Below are positions 38,811 to 48,976 of a stretch of 64,000 nucleotides of DNA, in pieces. The DNA lies in the NCBI GenBank assembly GCA_017965665.1, contig JAGCPN010000003.1, forward strand, positions 1 to 64,000, in the 5' to 3' direction. Each line of letters starts with the position of its first letter. The first letter of the stretch is position 1. This DNA comes from Aeriscardovia sp. GTDB taxonomy: Bacteria > Actinomycetota > Actinomycetes > Actinomycetales > Bifidobacteriaceae. A program made the position numbers and the translations under genes. The notes below the pieces were generated by a model that did not search any database, had not been told where the DNA came from, and worked only from the letters and a program-made list of their open reading frames with translations.

Positions 38811-40796
38811 CTAAGCTTTTTTCTCCCTGATCTTCTGCTTGAAGGATATGGGGCTCCCCTCAAATCCGTACTGGGATCGCAGCTGCCTTTCAAAGTGGCG
38901 AAGGTAGGAGGCGTCGAGAGGATAGTTGACAAAAAGTATGAACTGGGGGGGGACCTGCGCCGCCTGCACCGCGAACAGGATTCTGGGCTGTTTTCCGGAT
39001 CTCAAAGGATGGGGATGAGAGATCTGGAAGGAGGAGATGAATTGGTTGAGCTGGTGGGTGGGGATCCTTTTGGATCTCGACGAAAGCGCCTCCTCGACTG
39101 CGGGAGCGATCTTTTGCACGTGCCAGCCCGTCATGGCCGAGGCCCGTATCTTCCGGGCCCAGTAGGGCAAGGCGCCCTCCCCGTCCTCTATCCTGGCCTT
39201 CTGCTCCCCGTCGGCCCCATCCCACTTGTTTAGGACTATGACCAGGCCTTTGCCGGCTTCTTCGACCCTGTTTATGACCTTAAGGTCCTGCTTGGAGAGG
39301 GGCCGGAGGGCGTCCAGGAGCACCAGGCACACCTCCGCCCTGTCAATGGCATTCTGGCTGCGGATGAAGGAGTAGTACTCTATCCCTTCAGACATGTTGG
39401 GCCTGCGGGATATCCCGGCGGTGTCGATGAGAAGCCAGGGCTTCCCCCCAATCTCGGCCACTTCGTCAACGCTGTCTCTGGTAGTACCAGCCTCCCCGCT
39501 CACGACCGCCCTCTCCTCTCCCGAGAGGCGGTTTAAAAGCGTGCTCTTTCCGACGTTGGGCCTCCCCACGATGGCCAGCTTGGGCAGATCCTCCCCGCCG
39601 TCCCGCTTCCGGCCACCTTTGGCCTTTTCGAGGACGAGGTCCAAAAGATCCCCAACTCCCCGGCCGTGGAGGGCGGAGATGGGCACAGGCTCGCCCAGAC
39701 CCAGTTTCCAGCCCTCCCCGGCCGCGGCCTCCTGCAGGGAAGAATCGGCTTTATTGACCGCAAGGACGGTGGGGACGGCGCTGCGGCGCAAAAGGGATGC
39801 GATCTGACGGTCGAGGGTGGTGAGAGGGGAGGCCGCGTCCACTTCAAATATGACCGCGTCGGCCCGCTCAATGGCCATCTGGGTCTGCTGTAAAGTCCTT
39901 TCGGCAATCTCCCCCGGCCCTTCGTTCCAGCCGGCGGTGTCTACGATGTCGAGCTTTTTTCCCCTCCACTCCGTCCTTTGGACGACCCGGTCGCGGGTGG
40001 CGTTGGGGAGATCGGAAATTATCGAGCGCCTAGTTCCGCATATCCTGTTGGCAAGCGTGCTCTTTCCGACGTTGGGCCTCCCCACGATGGCGATGTTCAG
40101 AGCGGTCTCACCGGCTTCTTTTTCAGCCTCCCGGCGCTCTTCGCCCTCCCCCTCATCGACTAAGTTGTCTCTGTCAATCATGGAGCAGATGAGGGAGAAG
40201 ACCTGGTCTGCGTCCATGTGGGTGGTGTCGATCTCTATCACCCCCGGAGCCGGGGTGAGAAAGTTTGTTGTCAAAAGATCCGATTCGTCTCTGGAAGAGA
40301 CGTCGTCTTCTATCCCCTCCCCCCGGCGACGCTCGCGCCTGACGGCCTTGGAGGCCGTAAGGAGCAGGCGCAGATCGGCCTTGAGCGCGATGGCGGTGGT
40401 GGCGTCCCTTCCCTCGAGCACAACCCCCCTGTGAACCTTTTGCGCCTCCGCTATCTGGCGCCTGAAAAAGTGGTTGAGGATGTCCCGGATCTCCTTTATG
40501 GAGGAAAAGGCTGAAATATTTTCGCCAATCTCCTTTTTCCGAAGCTCTGAAGAAACGTCCCTGCCGTCTATGAGCACTTCAGATCCGCCCCCGGCCAGGG
40601 AGAGGCGGCCGTCAAAAAGGGAGAGGGTGGCCCGGATTTTGCCTTCCTTCCCCTCGGCTCCCGCCTCCATGCTGTACAGGCAGGCGGCCCGGTAGACGCT
40701 TCCGGTATTCAGGTATACGAGGCCGTATTTTTCGGCCAGCATCTTTGAAACGGTGCTCTTACCGACCCCCGCCGGGCCGTCAATCGCGATTATCAA
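38811..40796 (-). CDS. der: Fused cytidylate kinase-ribosome GTPase Der
   Basis: 661 residues joining two enzymes. Residues 1-210 are cytidylate kinase (GPAGVGKS at 7-14, LNTGSVYRAACLY, GRDATTAI), phosphorylating CMP/dCMP. After an acidic linker, residues 232-660 are Der/EngA with two G domains: GRPNVGKST at 239-247 and again at 411-419, DTAGW at 286-290, NKAD and NKWD, and a C-terminal KH-like domain. Der assembles the 50S subunit. The fusion is a known actinobacterial arrangement and the symbols cmk and der both apply. It overlaps the rluB stop by 17 bp. Confidence 0.95.
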   Translation of the reverse strand: MIIAIDGPAGVGKSTVSKMLAEKYGLVYLNTGSVYRAACLYSMEAGAEGKEGKIRATLSLFDGRLSLAGGGSEVLIDGRDVSSELRKKEIGENISAFSSIKEIRDILNHFFRRQIAEAQKVHRGVVLEGRDATTAIALKADLRLLLTASKAVRRERRRGEGIEDDVSSRDESDLLTTNFLTPAPGVIEIDTTHMDADQVFSLICSMIDRDNLVDEGEGEERREAEKEAGETALNIAIVGRPNVGKSTLANRICGTRRSIISDLPNATRDRVVQRTEWRGKKLDIVDTAGWNEGPGEIAERTLQQTQMAIERADAVIFEVDAASPLTTLDRQIASLLRRSAVPTVLAVNKADSSLQEAAAGEGWKLGLGEPVPISALHGRGVGDLLDLVLEKAKGGRKRDGGEDLPKLAIVGRPNVGKSTLLNRLSGEERAVVSGEAGTTRDSVDEVAEIGGKPWLLIDTAGISRRPNMSEGIEYYSFIRSQNAIDRAEVCLVLLDALRPLSKQDLKVINRVEEAGKGLVIVLNKWDGADGEQKARIEDGEGALPYWARKIRASAMTGWHVQKIAPAVEEALSSRSKRIPTHQLNQFISSFQISHPHPLRSGKQPRILFAVQAAQVPPQFILFVNYPLDASYLRHFERQLRSQYGFEGSPISFKQKIREKKA

Positions 40797-41550
40797 ATCC
40801 CACTTCCTTTTCCAGTTCTTGAATTTCCCTTCCGGAGAGCTTGCGGTACTGCCCCGCTTTGAGTCCTCCCAGAGATATCGGCCCTATCCGCGTCCTCACC
40901 AGCTTTTCGACCCTGAATCCGAGCGATGCGAACATCCTCCTGACAATCCTGTTTTTGCCCGAGTGAAGGGAGACCGAGACTTCGCACTTGTGGCTCCCCT
41001 GCCTAAGGATGCGGATTTTGTCGAATTTTTGCCAGCCGTCCTCCAAAAGGACGCCACGGGACATCAGCCTCAGCTCCGCGTCGCGTGGCAGAGGGGAGTC
41101 CAGGCGGACGACGTAGGTCTTTTCCACTCCGTAGCGGGGGTGGGAAAGCCTGTTGGCGAGCTGGCCGTCGTTGGTCATAAGTATGAGCCCCTCCGAGTCG
41201 TAGTCGAGCCTTCCGACATGGAAGAGCTTAGCCCGCGTCTTATAAGTCAAAACGTCCTGGAGGGTCAGCCGGGAAGATCTGTCTTCCATGGCAGAGAGGA
41301 CATTTTTCGGCTTGTAGAGGGCGAGCACAATCTTTTCCAACACAGGTCTCACCCTGGAGCCGTCGACTTTCACCTTTTGATCGTACGCGTTCACTCTGGC
41401 GCCCAGATCCCGGACCAGGGCGCCGTCGATTTCCACCCTTCCCTCTTCTATGAGTTTTTCGCATTCCCTTCTGGACCCCAGAGAGCAGAGGGCCAGGAAC
41501 TTTTGGAGCCTCACGTCTTCCAGCCCCGGATTGCGCTTTTCCTCGTTCAT
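40780..41550 (-). CDS. rluB: RluB-type 23S rRNA pseudouridine synthase
   Basis: 256 residues from the ATG at 41550 (CAGGGG upstream). An N-terminal S4 domain (about 12-60: RLQKFLALCSLGSRRECEKL) is followed by the RsuA/RluB catalytic domain with the nucleophilic Asp116 in HVGRLDYDSEGLIL. Predicted to modify helix 89 of 23S rRNA (U2605 in E. coli numbering); small-subunit specificity cannot be excluded from sequence. The 39-codon in-frame upstream extension crosses the divergent promoter region and is rejected. The rluB-cmk-der order is typical of actinobacteria. Confidence 0.9.
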   Translation of the reverse strand: MNEEKRNPGLEDVRLQKFLALCSLGSRRECEKLIEEGRVEIDGALVRDLGARVNAYDQKVKVDGSRVRPVLEKIVLALYKPKNVLSAMEDRSSRLTLQDVLTYKTRAKLFHVGRLDYDSEGLILMTNDGQLANRLSHPRYGVEKTYVVRLDSPLPRDAELRLMSRGVLLEDGWQKFDKIRILRQGSHKCEVSVSLHSGKNRIVRRMFASLGFRVEKLVRTRIGPISLGGLKAGQYRKLSGREIQELEKEVGFDNRD

Positions 41551-41657
41551 TTTTACCCCTGTGTTCAGATATGTATAGAGTGTATTACATTCCGATTTAC
41601 ATTTTTTAATGGTACATATTGATTGACTTGCATACAGCTCATAGATAAGGAAGTTTA

Positions 41658-42584
41658 ATGGAAGCAAAAGCGCAAAAGGCCGGAACGGAACGCGGGCAGG
41701 AGAAAAACTCCTCCTCTTCCCCCAGCGGAGCGAAATTTTACTTTTCCGGCAGGAAATGGCTCAGAATCCTCACGGAATTTGTGGGGACCTATTTTGTGGT
41801 CTTCACGATCATGGCCGCAACCTGCTGGATTACCCTGACGAGCCTTTCTCCGGTATACCTCGGAATCGTGGCCTTCTGCGCCTATGCGGGGGCGGCCGCA
41901 GTGTTTCAGGGCGTGTCGGGCGCGCATTTCAACCCCGCGGTCAGCTTTGCCATGGCCCTCAGCTCCCGCCTCTCATGGCTGGATGCGCTTTACTACGCCA
42001 TAGCTCAAATTGCCGGCGCCATTGCAGCTTCAGGGACGCTGTTCGGGCTTTTGAAATTCATGCCTTCCGACCTCAACGTCACCAGCCAGCAGTGGTGGGA
42101 GCTGCTGGCCAACACTTTTGATTCTTCCGCTTCCGACAGGATTAAAGTCGGGCCCGGCTTTGCGATAGTGATAGAGCTTATCTCGGCCTTCATCGTAATG
42201 GCCCTCGTTTTGAGGGCCGTGCGCTCAGACGGCAGGCCGCTTCGCTCCTACTTCTTCCTCTCCGCCCTCGGGTACGCCATAGCCACCATCCTGGCCAGCT
42301 TCTTTACGGGAGGGGGATTTAACCCCGCAAAAGCTACGGGAGCTGCGATCATGGCGGGGGCGGCCGGGGTGCCCGGAGTTGGGCCGGAGCTGTGGCTGTT
42401 TTGGATCATACCCCTGCTGTGCGCAGCGGTTTGCGCGCTTGTAAATACGATCTACTCGGGGCTGGTAAGAAAAGAAAAATCCGGGACGCTTCCGGAGCCG
42501 GAAGAGGAAGAGAGGGGAACCGGAGCGCTCTCAGAGGGAGAGGATGAGGTAGGAGCCGAGGAAAAGGGCGCCGAGGAGGAGTAA
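41658..42584 (+). CDS. Aquaporin (MIP family) with NPAK second motif
   Basis: 308 residues with six membrane helices, an N-terminal polar tail and an acidic C-terminal tail. The two half-helix motifs are NPA (92-94) and NPA (222-224). After the second NPA the near-invariant Arg of the aromatic/Arg selectivity filter is Lys (NPAKATG), so permeability may differ from standard water or glycerol channels. Ribosome site AAGGAAG before the ATG. Its 3' end overlaps a convergent small gene by 54 bp. It is divergent from rluB across a 107-bp AT-rich gap in which I find no confident promoter. Confidence 0.87.
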   Translation: MEAKAQKAGTERGQEKNSSSSPSGAKFYFSGRKWLRILTEFVGTYFVVFTIMAATCWITLTSLSPVYLGIVAFCAYAGAAAVFQGVSGAHFNPAVSFAMALSSRLSWLDALYYAIAQIAGAIAASGTLFGLLKFMPSDLNVTSQQWWELLANTFDSSASDRIKVGPGFAIVIELISAFIVMALVLRAVRSDGRPLRSYFFLSALGYAIATILASFFTGGGFNPAKATGAAIMAGAAGVPGVGPELWLFWIIPLLCAAVCALVNTIYSGLVRKEKSGTLPEPEEEERGTGALSEGEDEVGAEEKGAEEE

Positions 42585-42806
42585 AGTCGCGCAGTCTTCG
42601 GCCCGGCTCCGGGCCTTCCAGGGGCTATCGTCTCCCAAAAAAATCCTAAAGAAGAATGCCAGGACCAGGGTGAGAAGCACCGTCAGCACGGCCAAAAGCA
42701 GCAGGCCGAAAAAAGCCAGGCAGGAAGCCAGGGCAAGAAGAAAGAGCGGAAAATAAAACAGGGAGGCCAACACAGCCTCCCTCCTCTTCCCTTTGGCCTT
42801 TTTCAA
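42531..42806 (-). CDS. Small hydrophobic membrane protein, unknown
   Basis: 91 residues, two or three membrane helices (about 14-52 and 72-90) after a basic start (MKKAKGKRREA). It would begin at a TTG overlapping the apt stop (TTGA), with GGAGAGG directly upstream in the apt coding sequence. The 3' end lies antisense to the aquaporin C-terminal tail. Composition supports a membrane protein, but the start is unusual and the family is not recognised. Confidence 0.45.
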   Translation of the reverse strand: MKKAKGKRREAVLASLFYFPLFLLALASCLAFFGLLLLAVLTVLLTLVLAFFFRIFLGDDSPWKARSRAEDCATLLLLGALFLGSYLILSL

Positions 42807-43378
42807 GCCCTCTCCGGAAACTGGATGAGGGTGCTTATGGGGGTCTGGGAGAGGCGCTCGCGGCCGCCCTGGCCCTTAAGCTCTATAAGGAAGCAAAATC
42901 CGGCGACTTTGGCCCGCAGCCGTTTGACCAGCCTCGCGGCGCTCACGGCCGTCCCCCCTGTAGCCATGAGATCGTCTACGATCAGGACCCTGGATCCGGG
43001 CCTGATAAGATTTTTTTCCACTTCGACGCTGGAAATTCCGTACTCCAGCTGGTAATCCTCCCTGAGCACGGGAGGAGGAAGCTTTCCGTTCTTCCTGAAC
43101 GGAACAAAGCCCTTGCCGAGCCTGTCGGCCAAAGGGGCCCCTATCAGAAAGCCCCTGGCCTCAAGCCCGCCCACATAGTCGAACTCCGCCGCCGGGACAG
43201 GCAGCGTGGCCTGGAGGGCGTCTAGCAAAATCCGATACGCCTTGGCGTCGGCGATGAGGGGCATGATGTCTCTGAAGACTACGCGGGGCCTGGGGAAGCC
43301 CTCCACGGAGCGGAGTTTGCCCATAAGGTAGCGGGCCGATTCCTCCCCTACGGCTTTGACGAGGGATTTATCTGTCAT
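42803..43378 (-). CDS. apt: Adenine phosphoribosyltransferase
   Basis: Salvages adenine with PRPP to AMP. 191 residues from the ATG that shares its A with the yajC stop (TGATG). Contains VVFRDIMPLI, GLEARGFLIG, FVPFRKNGKLP and the PRPP loop VLIVDDLMATGGT. The yajC-apt pairing downstream of ruvB is common in actinobacteria. Confidence 0.95.
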   Translation of the reverse strand: MTDKSLVKAVGEESARYLMGKLRSVEGFPRPRVVFRDIMPLIADAKAYRILLDALQATLPVPAAEFDYVGGLEARGFLIGAPLADRLGKGFVPFRKNGKLPPPVLREDYQLEYGISSVEVEKNLIRPGSRVLIVDDLMATGGTAVSAARLVKRLRAKVAGFCFLIELKGQGGRERLSQTPISTLIQFPERA

Positions 43379-43866
43379 CAATCCTGATTTTCGATCTTGG
43401 CTACCTTGTCCTGAGAGGAGGAGTCAGAAGAATCGGCCTTATCCATAAGATCGATGTTTTCGACTTTCACCCCTTCCTCTCCGGAAGCTTCCACGTGCTC
43501 CACGCTTTTCTCTTCGGAAGCAGGGGCCTCCTTCTTGGCGAGGGCTGCTCCCTTCCTCTTCCTGGCCTCGGCGGCAGCCTCTTCGTCGCTCACGTATGCA
43601 GGGATTACCGGGGGCTTGACTATGGCCTGGATCCTCCAGCGGGACAAAGATCCTTCCGAATCTATCACCACCTGATCGTGGGGGATGTCTATCTCCTTCA
43701 CCTTTCCCAAGAGCCCGGACACCGTAGCCACAGGGTCGCCCGGCTTTAGGCTTTTGAGCCATTCTTCCTGCGTGCTGCGCGTCTTCTTCGAGCGGCGCAT
43801 GGAGAATATGGCGAAGATAATGAAGAGGATGATTATGGCGATGAAAAGCAGATAGTTCTCGCGCAT
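43378..43866 (-). CDS. yajC: Preprotein translocase subunit YajC
   Basis: 162 residues: one N-terminal membrane helix (about 5-22) and the YajC core SLKPGDPVATVSGLLGKVKE, followed by a long acidic/Lys tail absent from the proteobacterial protein. YajC associates with SecDF and the holotranslocon; secD and secF are not adjacent here. Followed by apt. Confidence 0.92.
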   Translation of the reverse strand: MRENYLLFIAIIILFIIFAIFSMRRSKKTRSTQEEWLKSLKPGDPVATVSGLLGKVKEIDIPHDQVVIDSEGSLSRWRIQAIVKPPVIPAYVSDEEAAAEARKRKGAALAKKEAPASEEKSVEHVEASGEEGVKVENIDLMDKADSSDSSSQDKVAKIENQD

Positions 43867-43977
43867 TCTGTTTCCTTTTCCTTTTTACGACTTAAACCTT
43901 GGATGAGCAGCTAATCCCATGGTGGGAGGATGTCAATCTCACTTTCCTATGATAATACCTACAAACGCCATTGACCC

Positions 43978-44997
43978 TCAACCCAAAGAAAACAGATCCC
44001 TTCCTTTAAGGCCCAGGTGCTCCCTGCCTTTCTGGGTTATAACCCTCCCCTTTCGGGTGCGGGCCATGAACCCTTCGCGTATGAGGTAGGGCTCGGAAAC
44101 CGATTCTATCGTTTCGGCGCTCTCCCCGAGCACGGCAGCCAGATTTTTCAGGCCCACCGGGCCGCCTCCGAACTGCTTTTCGAGGGCGGAAAGGAGGGCG
44201 ATGTCCAGCCGGTCCAGGCCGCAGGGGTCAACCTGGTAGATGTCCAGGGCTTTTTTGACCTCCTCTTTTCCGGCCATGTCGGCATTTTCCACCGTCACCC
44301 AGTCCCCCACGCGCCTGAGCAGCCTGTTGGCGATCCTGGGGGTCCCCCTGGATCTGGACGCCAGCTCCATGCAGGCTTCATCTGTTATCGGTATGGACAG
44401 GATTTCGGCCGACCTCTTTACCAGATCCTTTAGATCTTCGGGCCTGTAGTAGTCCAGCCTCAAAGAGAGTCCGAAGCGGGTCCTGAGCGGGCTGGGCAGC
44501 ATGCCTTCCCGGGTGGTGGCCCCGATGACCGTGAAGTGGGGGAGGGAGAGGGGGATGGAGGTCGCCCCGGGCCCCTTTCCCACCATCACGTCCACCCTGA
44601 AGTCCTCCATGGCGATGTAGAGCATCTCTTCTGCCACTTTCGGAAGGCGGTGGATCTCGTCTATGAAGAGCACTTCTCCCTCTTCGAGAGAGGAAAGGAT
44701 GGAAGCCAAATCCCCCGGATGCTGAACGGCGGGTCCTGAAGTGATCCTGAGGGGCACCTGCATCTCCTCGGAGACGATGAAGGCGAGGGTGGTTTTGCCC
44801 AGCCCCGGCGGCCCTGACAAAAGCACATGGTCTGCGGCCTTCTTCCTCTTTTTGGCTGCATCCAAAAAGAGGCGCATCTGTTCCTTTAGCTCGCTTTGAC
44901 CGATGAAACTGTCTAAAGTGCGGGGGCGCAGCTTCTCATCGCTGAGCTCAGAGGCCGCGCCCTGGGCGGAGAAGGAAAAATTATCGTCTTCAGGCAT
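43978..44997 (-). CDS. ruvB: Holliday junction branch-migration ATPase RuvB
   Basis: AAA+ motor that drives branch migration with RuvA. 339 residues: [14 protein letters not shown], Walker [11 protein letters not shown], Walker [11 protein letters not shown], sensor 1 GATTREG and arginine finger RTRFG, then a winged-helix C-terminus. The ATG overlaps the ruvA stop by 8 bp. Confidence 0.97.
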   Translation of the reverse strand: MPEDDNFSFSAQGAASELSDEKLRPRTLDSFIGQSELKEQMRLFLDAAKKRKKAADHVLLSGPPGLGKTTLAFIVSEEMQVPLRITSGPAVQHPGDLASILSSLEEGEVLFIDEIHRLPKVAEEMLYIAMEDFRVDVMVGKGPGATSIPLSLPHFTVIGATTREGMLPSPLRTRFGLSLRLDYYRPEDLKDLVKRSAEILSIPITDEACMELASRSRGTPRIANRLLRRVGDWVTVENADMAGKEEVKKALDIYQVDPCGLDRLDIALLSALEKQFGGGPVGLKNLAAVLGESAETIESVSEPYLIREGFMARTRKGRVITQKGREHLGLKGRDLFSLG

Positions 44998-45562
44998 GTC
45001 TGTCCAAAATCTGCAAGCAGGCTTTCAGCAGCCTGGAACTGTCTGCATTGGGGAATGCGGCTTTGGCCGAGCGGTAGGCGGCCAGGGCCTGGGGCCCCTT
45101 CCATCCCAAATTCTCCAGGGCCTCCACTACCCCGTCGTCAGCCAAAGGAGCGCCGCCCTCCGCGGGGCCCAAATCAGCATCCTCCAGGGATGAAATGAGC
45201 CTGGAAGCGGCTTTGGGGCCTATGCCCGGGACTTTCAAAAGGAGCGAAGAATCCCTGTTTTTGACGGCCGATGCCAGATCCTTCACCCCGATATTCGAAA
45301 GGATTGAGAGCGCGGCTTTGGGGCCTATGCCCGGGACTTTCAAAAGGAGGGCGAATACCGCCTTTTCCCCCTGAGAGGCGAACCCGTAGAGCTTGGGTCC
45401 GTCGGGAGAAACGTGGAGTAAGACTTGCACCCGCTCCCTGCTGCCCACCCGGAGGGCGGAAAGATCCCGCTCCGGCATATTGATTTCAAAGCCTATGCCA
45501 AAGCAGCTGAGGACGAGGGGGCCGGACGAAGACACCACTTCCCCCTCCAGAAACGAAAGCAC
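44990..45562 (-). CDS. ruvA: Holliday junction DNA helicase subunit RuvA
   Basis: Tetrameric junction-binding protein, 190 residues: N-terminal OB fold, two helix-hairpin-helix motifs, and a C-terminal RuvB-binding domain (about 140-190). Both HhH motifs read [13 protein letters not shown], at about residues 70-84 and 105-119; in other RuvA proteins these two copies differ. The spacing of 35 residues is normal, so the fold should be intact. It starts at GTG directly after the ruvC stop. Confidence 0.95.
   Translation of the reverse strand: MLSFLEGEVVSSSGPLVLSCFGIGFEINMPERDLSALRVGSRERVQVLLHVSPDGPKLYGFASQGEKAVFALLLKVPGIGPKAALSILSNIGVKDLASAVKNRDSSLLLKVPGIGPKAASRLISSLEDADLGPAEGGAPLADDGVVEALENLGWKGPQALAAYRSAKAAFPNADSSRLLKACLQILDRHA
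45207..45349. repeat. 38-bp exact direct repeat inside ruvA
   Basis: Two identical 38-bp copies at 45207-45244 and 45312-45349, offset by 105 bp (35 codons), encode the two HhH motifs. Recombination between them would delete or duplicate 35 codons in frame. Confidence 0.95.
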
Positions 45563-46147
45563 CTACATGCCCCTTCCGCGCATCTTGTTTTTTGCCGCCT
45601 TGAACTTCTCGCTGGCCTCGATCCACTTCTTCTGGGCTTCGCTTTTGCCGGTGTCCATAAGTCCGAAGACGGAAGAATCTTCAGGATGAAGGATGTGGCA
45701 TATGGCCTGGGCCAGGGCGTCTGCCCCGTCGAAAGGCGAGGGGAGGGAAGGGAGGGAGAGGAACCTTGCCACCATCCTCTGAATCTGCACCTTGGTGGCC
45801 ATCCCGTTTCCGGTCACGGCCAGCTTCACCTCAGTGGGGGTGTGCATGGCGGTGGGAAGGGAATGCTGGGCCGACACGAGCATGGCGAGACCCGCCACCT
45901 GGGCGGTGCCCAAAACGGTATTGGTATTTTTCTGTGCGAAAACCTTTTCTATGGAAACTATATCGGGCTTAAATTTTGAAATTTCTTCCCTGAGCCCGTC
46001 ATAAAGCTGAAGGAGCCTGTCTTCCTGCCTTTGGGAGGGCGAGGTAGACAAAACCCTCATCTCCACAAAGCGCATCTTGAGCCCCTGAGCTTCTACCGCT
46101 CCGATTCCGCAGCGGGTGAGCCCCGGATCTACGCCCAGGACAAGCAA
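45563..46147 (-). CDS. ruvC: Crossover junction endodeoxyribonuclease RuvC
   Basis: Resolves Holliday junctions by symmetric nicking. 194 residues beginning MLVLGVDPGLTRCGIGAVE with the first catalytic Asp. SIEKVFAQKNTNTVLGTAQV carries the Glu, and the C-terminal FDGADALAQAICH carries the Asp pair. It starts at TTG two bases after the yebC stop and runs directly into ruvA; yebC-ruvC-ruvA-ruvB is a conserved order. Confidence 0.95.
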   Translation of the reverse strand: MLVLGVDPGLTRCGIGAVEAQGLKMRFVEMRVLSTSPSQRQEDRLLQLYDGLREEISKFKPDIVSIEKVFAQKNTNTVLGTAQVAGLAMLVSAQHSLPTAMHTPTEVKLAVTGNGMATKVQIQRMVARFLSLPSLPSPFDGADALAQAICHILHPEDSSVFGLMDTGKSEAQKKWIEASEKFKAAKNKMRGRGM

Positions 46148-46149
46148 AC

Positions 46150-46908
46150 TTACTCTTCGTCTTCCAAAAGCTGCAGGACTTCAGGGCTGGCGGTCCAGTT
46201 AGAGTAAATATTTTGCACATCGTCAAGATCGTCGAGCGCATCTATGAGCCGGATGACTTTCTTGGCCGTGTCGAAATCAAGATCCACTTTAGTGGAAGGA
46301 ACGAGCGCCGTTTCGGCTGATTCGTAGTCAAATCCGGCGGCCTGAAGGGCCTTCCTGACGGCGATGAGGTCGGCGGGGGAAGTGGTGACTACGTATATGT
46401 CCCCGTCGTCCTCCACATTTTCTGCCCCGGCTTCGGCGGCCACGGCGAAGAGCTCATCGTAGTCGACGTTGTCGGTGGGAACTTCAATCTCGCCTTTCCT
46501 GGAGAAGTTGAAGGACACCGACCCGGAGGAAGCCAGAGAGCCCCCGTTTTTGCCGAGCGTGCTTCTGACTTCGGCCGCCGCCCTGTTGTGGTTGTCGGTC
46601 AGGCACTCGATGATGAGGCCGACCCCTCCGGGGGCGTACCCTTCGTAGGTTATAGATTCGTAGTTCACCCCGCCGCCTTCGGCGCCGCTTCCCCTCTTTA
46701 CGGCCCTCTTTATATTGTCGGCAGGAACCGAGTTCTTCTTAGCCTTATAGATCGCGTCGTAAAGCGTGGGGTTGCCGTCGGGATCTGCGCCGCCCTGCTT
46801 GGCCGCAATCTCAATGTTCTTTATGAGCTTTGCAAAGAGCTTGCCCCTTTTGGCGTCTATAGCGGCTTTCTTGTGCTTGGTGGTCGCCCATTTTGAATGC
46901 CCGGACAT
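46150..46908 (-). CDS. yebC: YebC/PmpR-family protein
   Basis: 252 residues: [20 protein letters not shown] start, [39 protein letters not shown] and the acidic [20 protein letters not shown]. The family is annotated as transcriptional regulators and more recently linked to relief of ribosome stalling at proline tracts; which applies here cannot be told from sequence. First gene of the yebC-ruvCAB operon, 19 bp after thrS. Confidence 0.95.
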   Translation of the reverse strand: MSGHSKWATTKHKKAAIDAKRGKLFAKLIKNIEIAAKQGGADPDGNPTLYDAIYKAKKNSVPADNIKRAVKRGSGAEGGGVNYESITYEGYAPGGVGLIIECLTDNHNRAAAEVRSTLGKNGGSLASSGSVSFNFSRKGEIEVPTDNVDYDELFAVAAEAGAENVEDDGDIYVVTTSPADLIAVRKALQAAGFDYESAETALVPSTKVDLDFDTAKKVIRLIDALDDLDDVQNIYSNWTASPEVLQLLEDEE

Positions 46909-46927
46909 ATTTCTCTCCTCCTATCTG

Positions 46928-48922
46928 TTACATGTACGATTTTAGATCCTCTGCCGTATTAACCTGAATCTTTTCTTTGCAGGCCTGCAGGATGAGGGGG
47001 ACAGCCTTCTCTTTGGCTATGCCGTTTAGCTGTGTGCCGTCCCTGAAGCGGAAGCTCACCGTGCCTTCCTCTTCGTCCTTGGGCCCGGCAATAAGGACGA
47101 ACGGAGCCTTGGCCTGGACAGAATTTCTTATCTTCTTTCCGAACCTGTCGGAGGAGAAATCCTTTTCCACCCTGATTTCTTCGCTCTCCAGCTCCCTGCC
47201 TATAGCGGAAAGGTACTCTTCGTTTTGCTCCGTAACCGGGATGAGCAAAGCCTGGGTAGGTGCGAGCCATGCCGGAAGGGCCCCCGCGTAGTGCTCCAAA
47301 AGGATGGCGAAGAACCGCTCGATGGATCCGAAAAGCGCCCTGTGAATCATGACGGGCTCCCGGTGTTCGCCTTCGCGGCTGACGTATTCCAGCCCGAAGA
47401 GGCGGGGCTCGTTGAAGTCGAGCTGAAGGGTGGAAAGCTGCCAGAACCTGCCCAAGGCGTCCTTTATTTCCACCGAGATCTTGGGCCCGTAAAAAGCAGC
47501 TCCCTCTTCATCTAGCTTTAAGGACAGTCCGGAGGCATCGGCCACCTTGCGCAAAGTACTCTCTGCTTTTTCCCACGCTTCATCGGATCCCACGTACTTG
47601 TCCGGGTTCTTGGTGGACAGCTCCAGGTAGAAGTCTTTGAGCCCGAAATCCCTGAGGACGGCGAGGATGAAGTTCAAAGTATTGGTAAGCTCTTCTTCCA
47701 TCTGCTCCGGAGTGCAGTAAATATGGCTGTCGTCCTGAGTAAATCCCCTCATACGGGTCAGTCCCTGCACTTCCCCGCTCTTTTCATACCTGTAGACCGT
47801 CCCGAACTCAAACAGGCGAAGCGGAAGCTCCTTGTACGACCTCTGCCGGGACATGTAGATGAGGTTGTGCATGGGGCAGTTCATGGGCTTGAGGTAGTAG
47901 TTTTGGGGCTGCCTTATGATTTCGCCTTCCGCATTTTTCAGTTCGTCTAAATGCATGGGAGGATACATCGAATCGGAGTACCAGTTGAGATGGCCGGAAG
48001 TTTTGTAGAGATCCTCTTTGGTGACGTGCGGGGTCTGGACGAAAGAATAGCCGTTGCGCCGGTGCATGGCCCTCGAGTAGTCCTTCATGGTCTCAATCAC
48101 CGCCGCGCCCTTGGGATGAAAGACTGCCAGCCCCGCTCCGAGCTCGGAGGGGAAGGAGAAGAGGTCCATGGCCTCCCCGATCTTCCTGTGATCCCTCTTG
48201 GCCACTTCCTCCCTCATTTTGAGGTAGGACTCCAGATCCTGCCTGGTACCCCAGGCCGTTCCATATATCCGCTGCATCGAGGGATTTTTCTCGCTGCCCT
48301 TCCAGTAGGCCGACGCCGTGCGCAGCAGCTTTACCGCCCCAATTTTGCCGGTATCCTGCAAATGGGGCCCGCGGCACAGATCCTTCCAGACGGTCCTGCC
48401 GCCCTGATCCACATTGTCGTACATGGTCAAGGGCTGGCCCTTCCTGTCCTCTATGAGTTCAAGTTTGTAAGGCTGGGCGGATTCCTCTTTTTCGGCCTCT
48501 TCCAGGCTCACTTCCCTTCTGACGAATTTCTGTCTTTGGGAAATGATTTCCTTCATTTTCTTTTCGATTTTTTCCAAATCTTCCGGAGTGAAGGGCCTGT
48601 CCACGTCGAAGTCGTAGTAAAAGCCGTCCTCTATCACAGGCCCTACTCCGAGCTTTGCGCCGGGATAGAGATCGGTTACGGCCTGAGCCATGACGTGGGC
48701 CGCAGAGTGGCGCATGATGTTTAAGGCGTCCTGCGATCCCGGGGCGATGTCTTCCACTTCGTCTCCGTCTTTAAGCTCCGTAGTCCAATCCCTTATTTCT
48801 CCGTTTATCTTTGCCGCGGCGCATCCGCTTTTGCCGGAAATTACGTCTTTGGCTTCGATAGGCAGATTTACTTCGGTTTCCGATCCGTTGACTTTGATTT
48901 TTGCTTGTCCAGAGTGAGACAT
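46928..48922 (-). CDS. thrS: Threonyl-tRNA synthetase
   Basis: 664 residues in the family order: TGS domain (about 5-65), editing domain with [12 protein letters not shown], then the class II catalytic core. The core has [10 protein letters not shown] (zinc-binding Cys), motif 2 [20 protein letters not shown], and a C-terminal anticodon domain. ATG start at 48922. No T-box leader is apparent in the 54 bp separating it from the tRNA cluster. Confidence 0.97.
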   Translation of the reverse strand: MSHSGQAKIKVNGSETEVNLPIEAKDVISGKSGCAAAKINGEIRDWTTELKDGDEVEDIAPGSQDALNIMRHSAAHVMAQAVTDLYPGAKLGVGPVIEDGFYYDFDVDRPFTPEDLEKIEKKMKEIISQRQKFVRREVSLEEAEKEESAQPYKLELIEDRKGQPLTMYDNVDQGGRTVWKDLCRGPHLQDTGKIGAVKLLRTASAYWKGSEKNPSMQRIYGTAWGTRQDLESYLKMREEVAKRDHRKIGEAMDLFSFPSELGAGLAVFHPKGAAVIETMKDYSRAMHRRNGYSFVQTPHVTKEDLYKTSGHLNWYSDSMYPPMHLDELKNAEGEIIRQPQNYYLKPMNCPMHNLIYMSRQRSYKELPLRLFEFGTVYRYEKSGEVQGLTRMRGFTQDDSHIYCTPEQMEEELTNTLNFILAVLRDFGLKDFYLELSTKNPDKYVGSDEAWEKAESTLRKVADASGLSLKLDEEGAAFYGPKISVEIKDALGRFWQLSTLQLDFNEPRLFGLEYVSREGEHREPVMIHRALFGSIERFFAILLEHYAGALPAWLAPTQALLIPVTEQNEEYLSAIGRELESEEIRVEKDFSSDRFGKKIRNSVQAKAPFVLIAGPKDEEEGTVSFRFRDGTQLNGIAKEKAVPLILQACKEKIQVNTAEDLKSYM

Positions 48923-48976
48923 AATGAAGACATTCCTCGACTAGAAGGTAGAAATCTTGCAAGAAGATATGAAAAG

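Noticed and set aside
40780-41667. Long form of rluB starting at 41667
   Set aside because: The 39 extra residues cross the divergent promoter region and the aquaporin start and resemble no RluB N-terminus; the ATG at 41550 has a ribosome site and matches the family.
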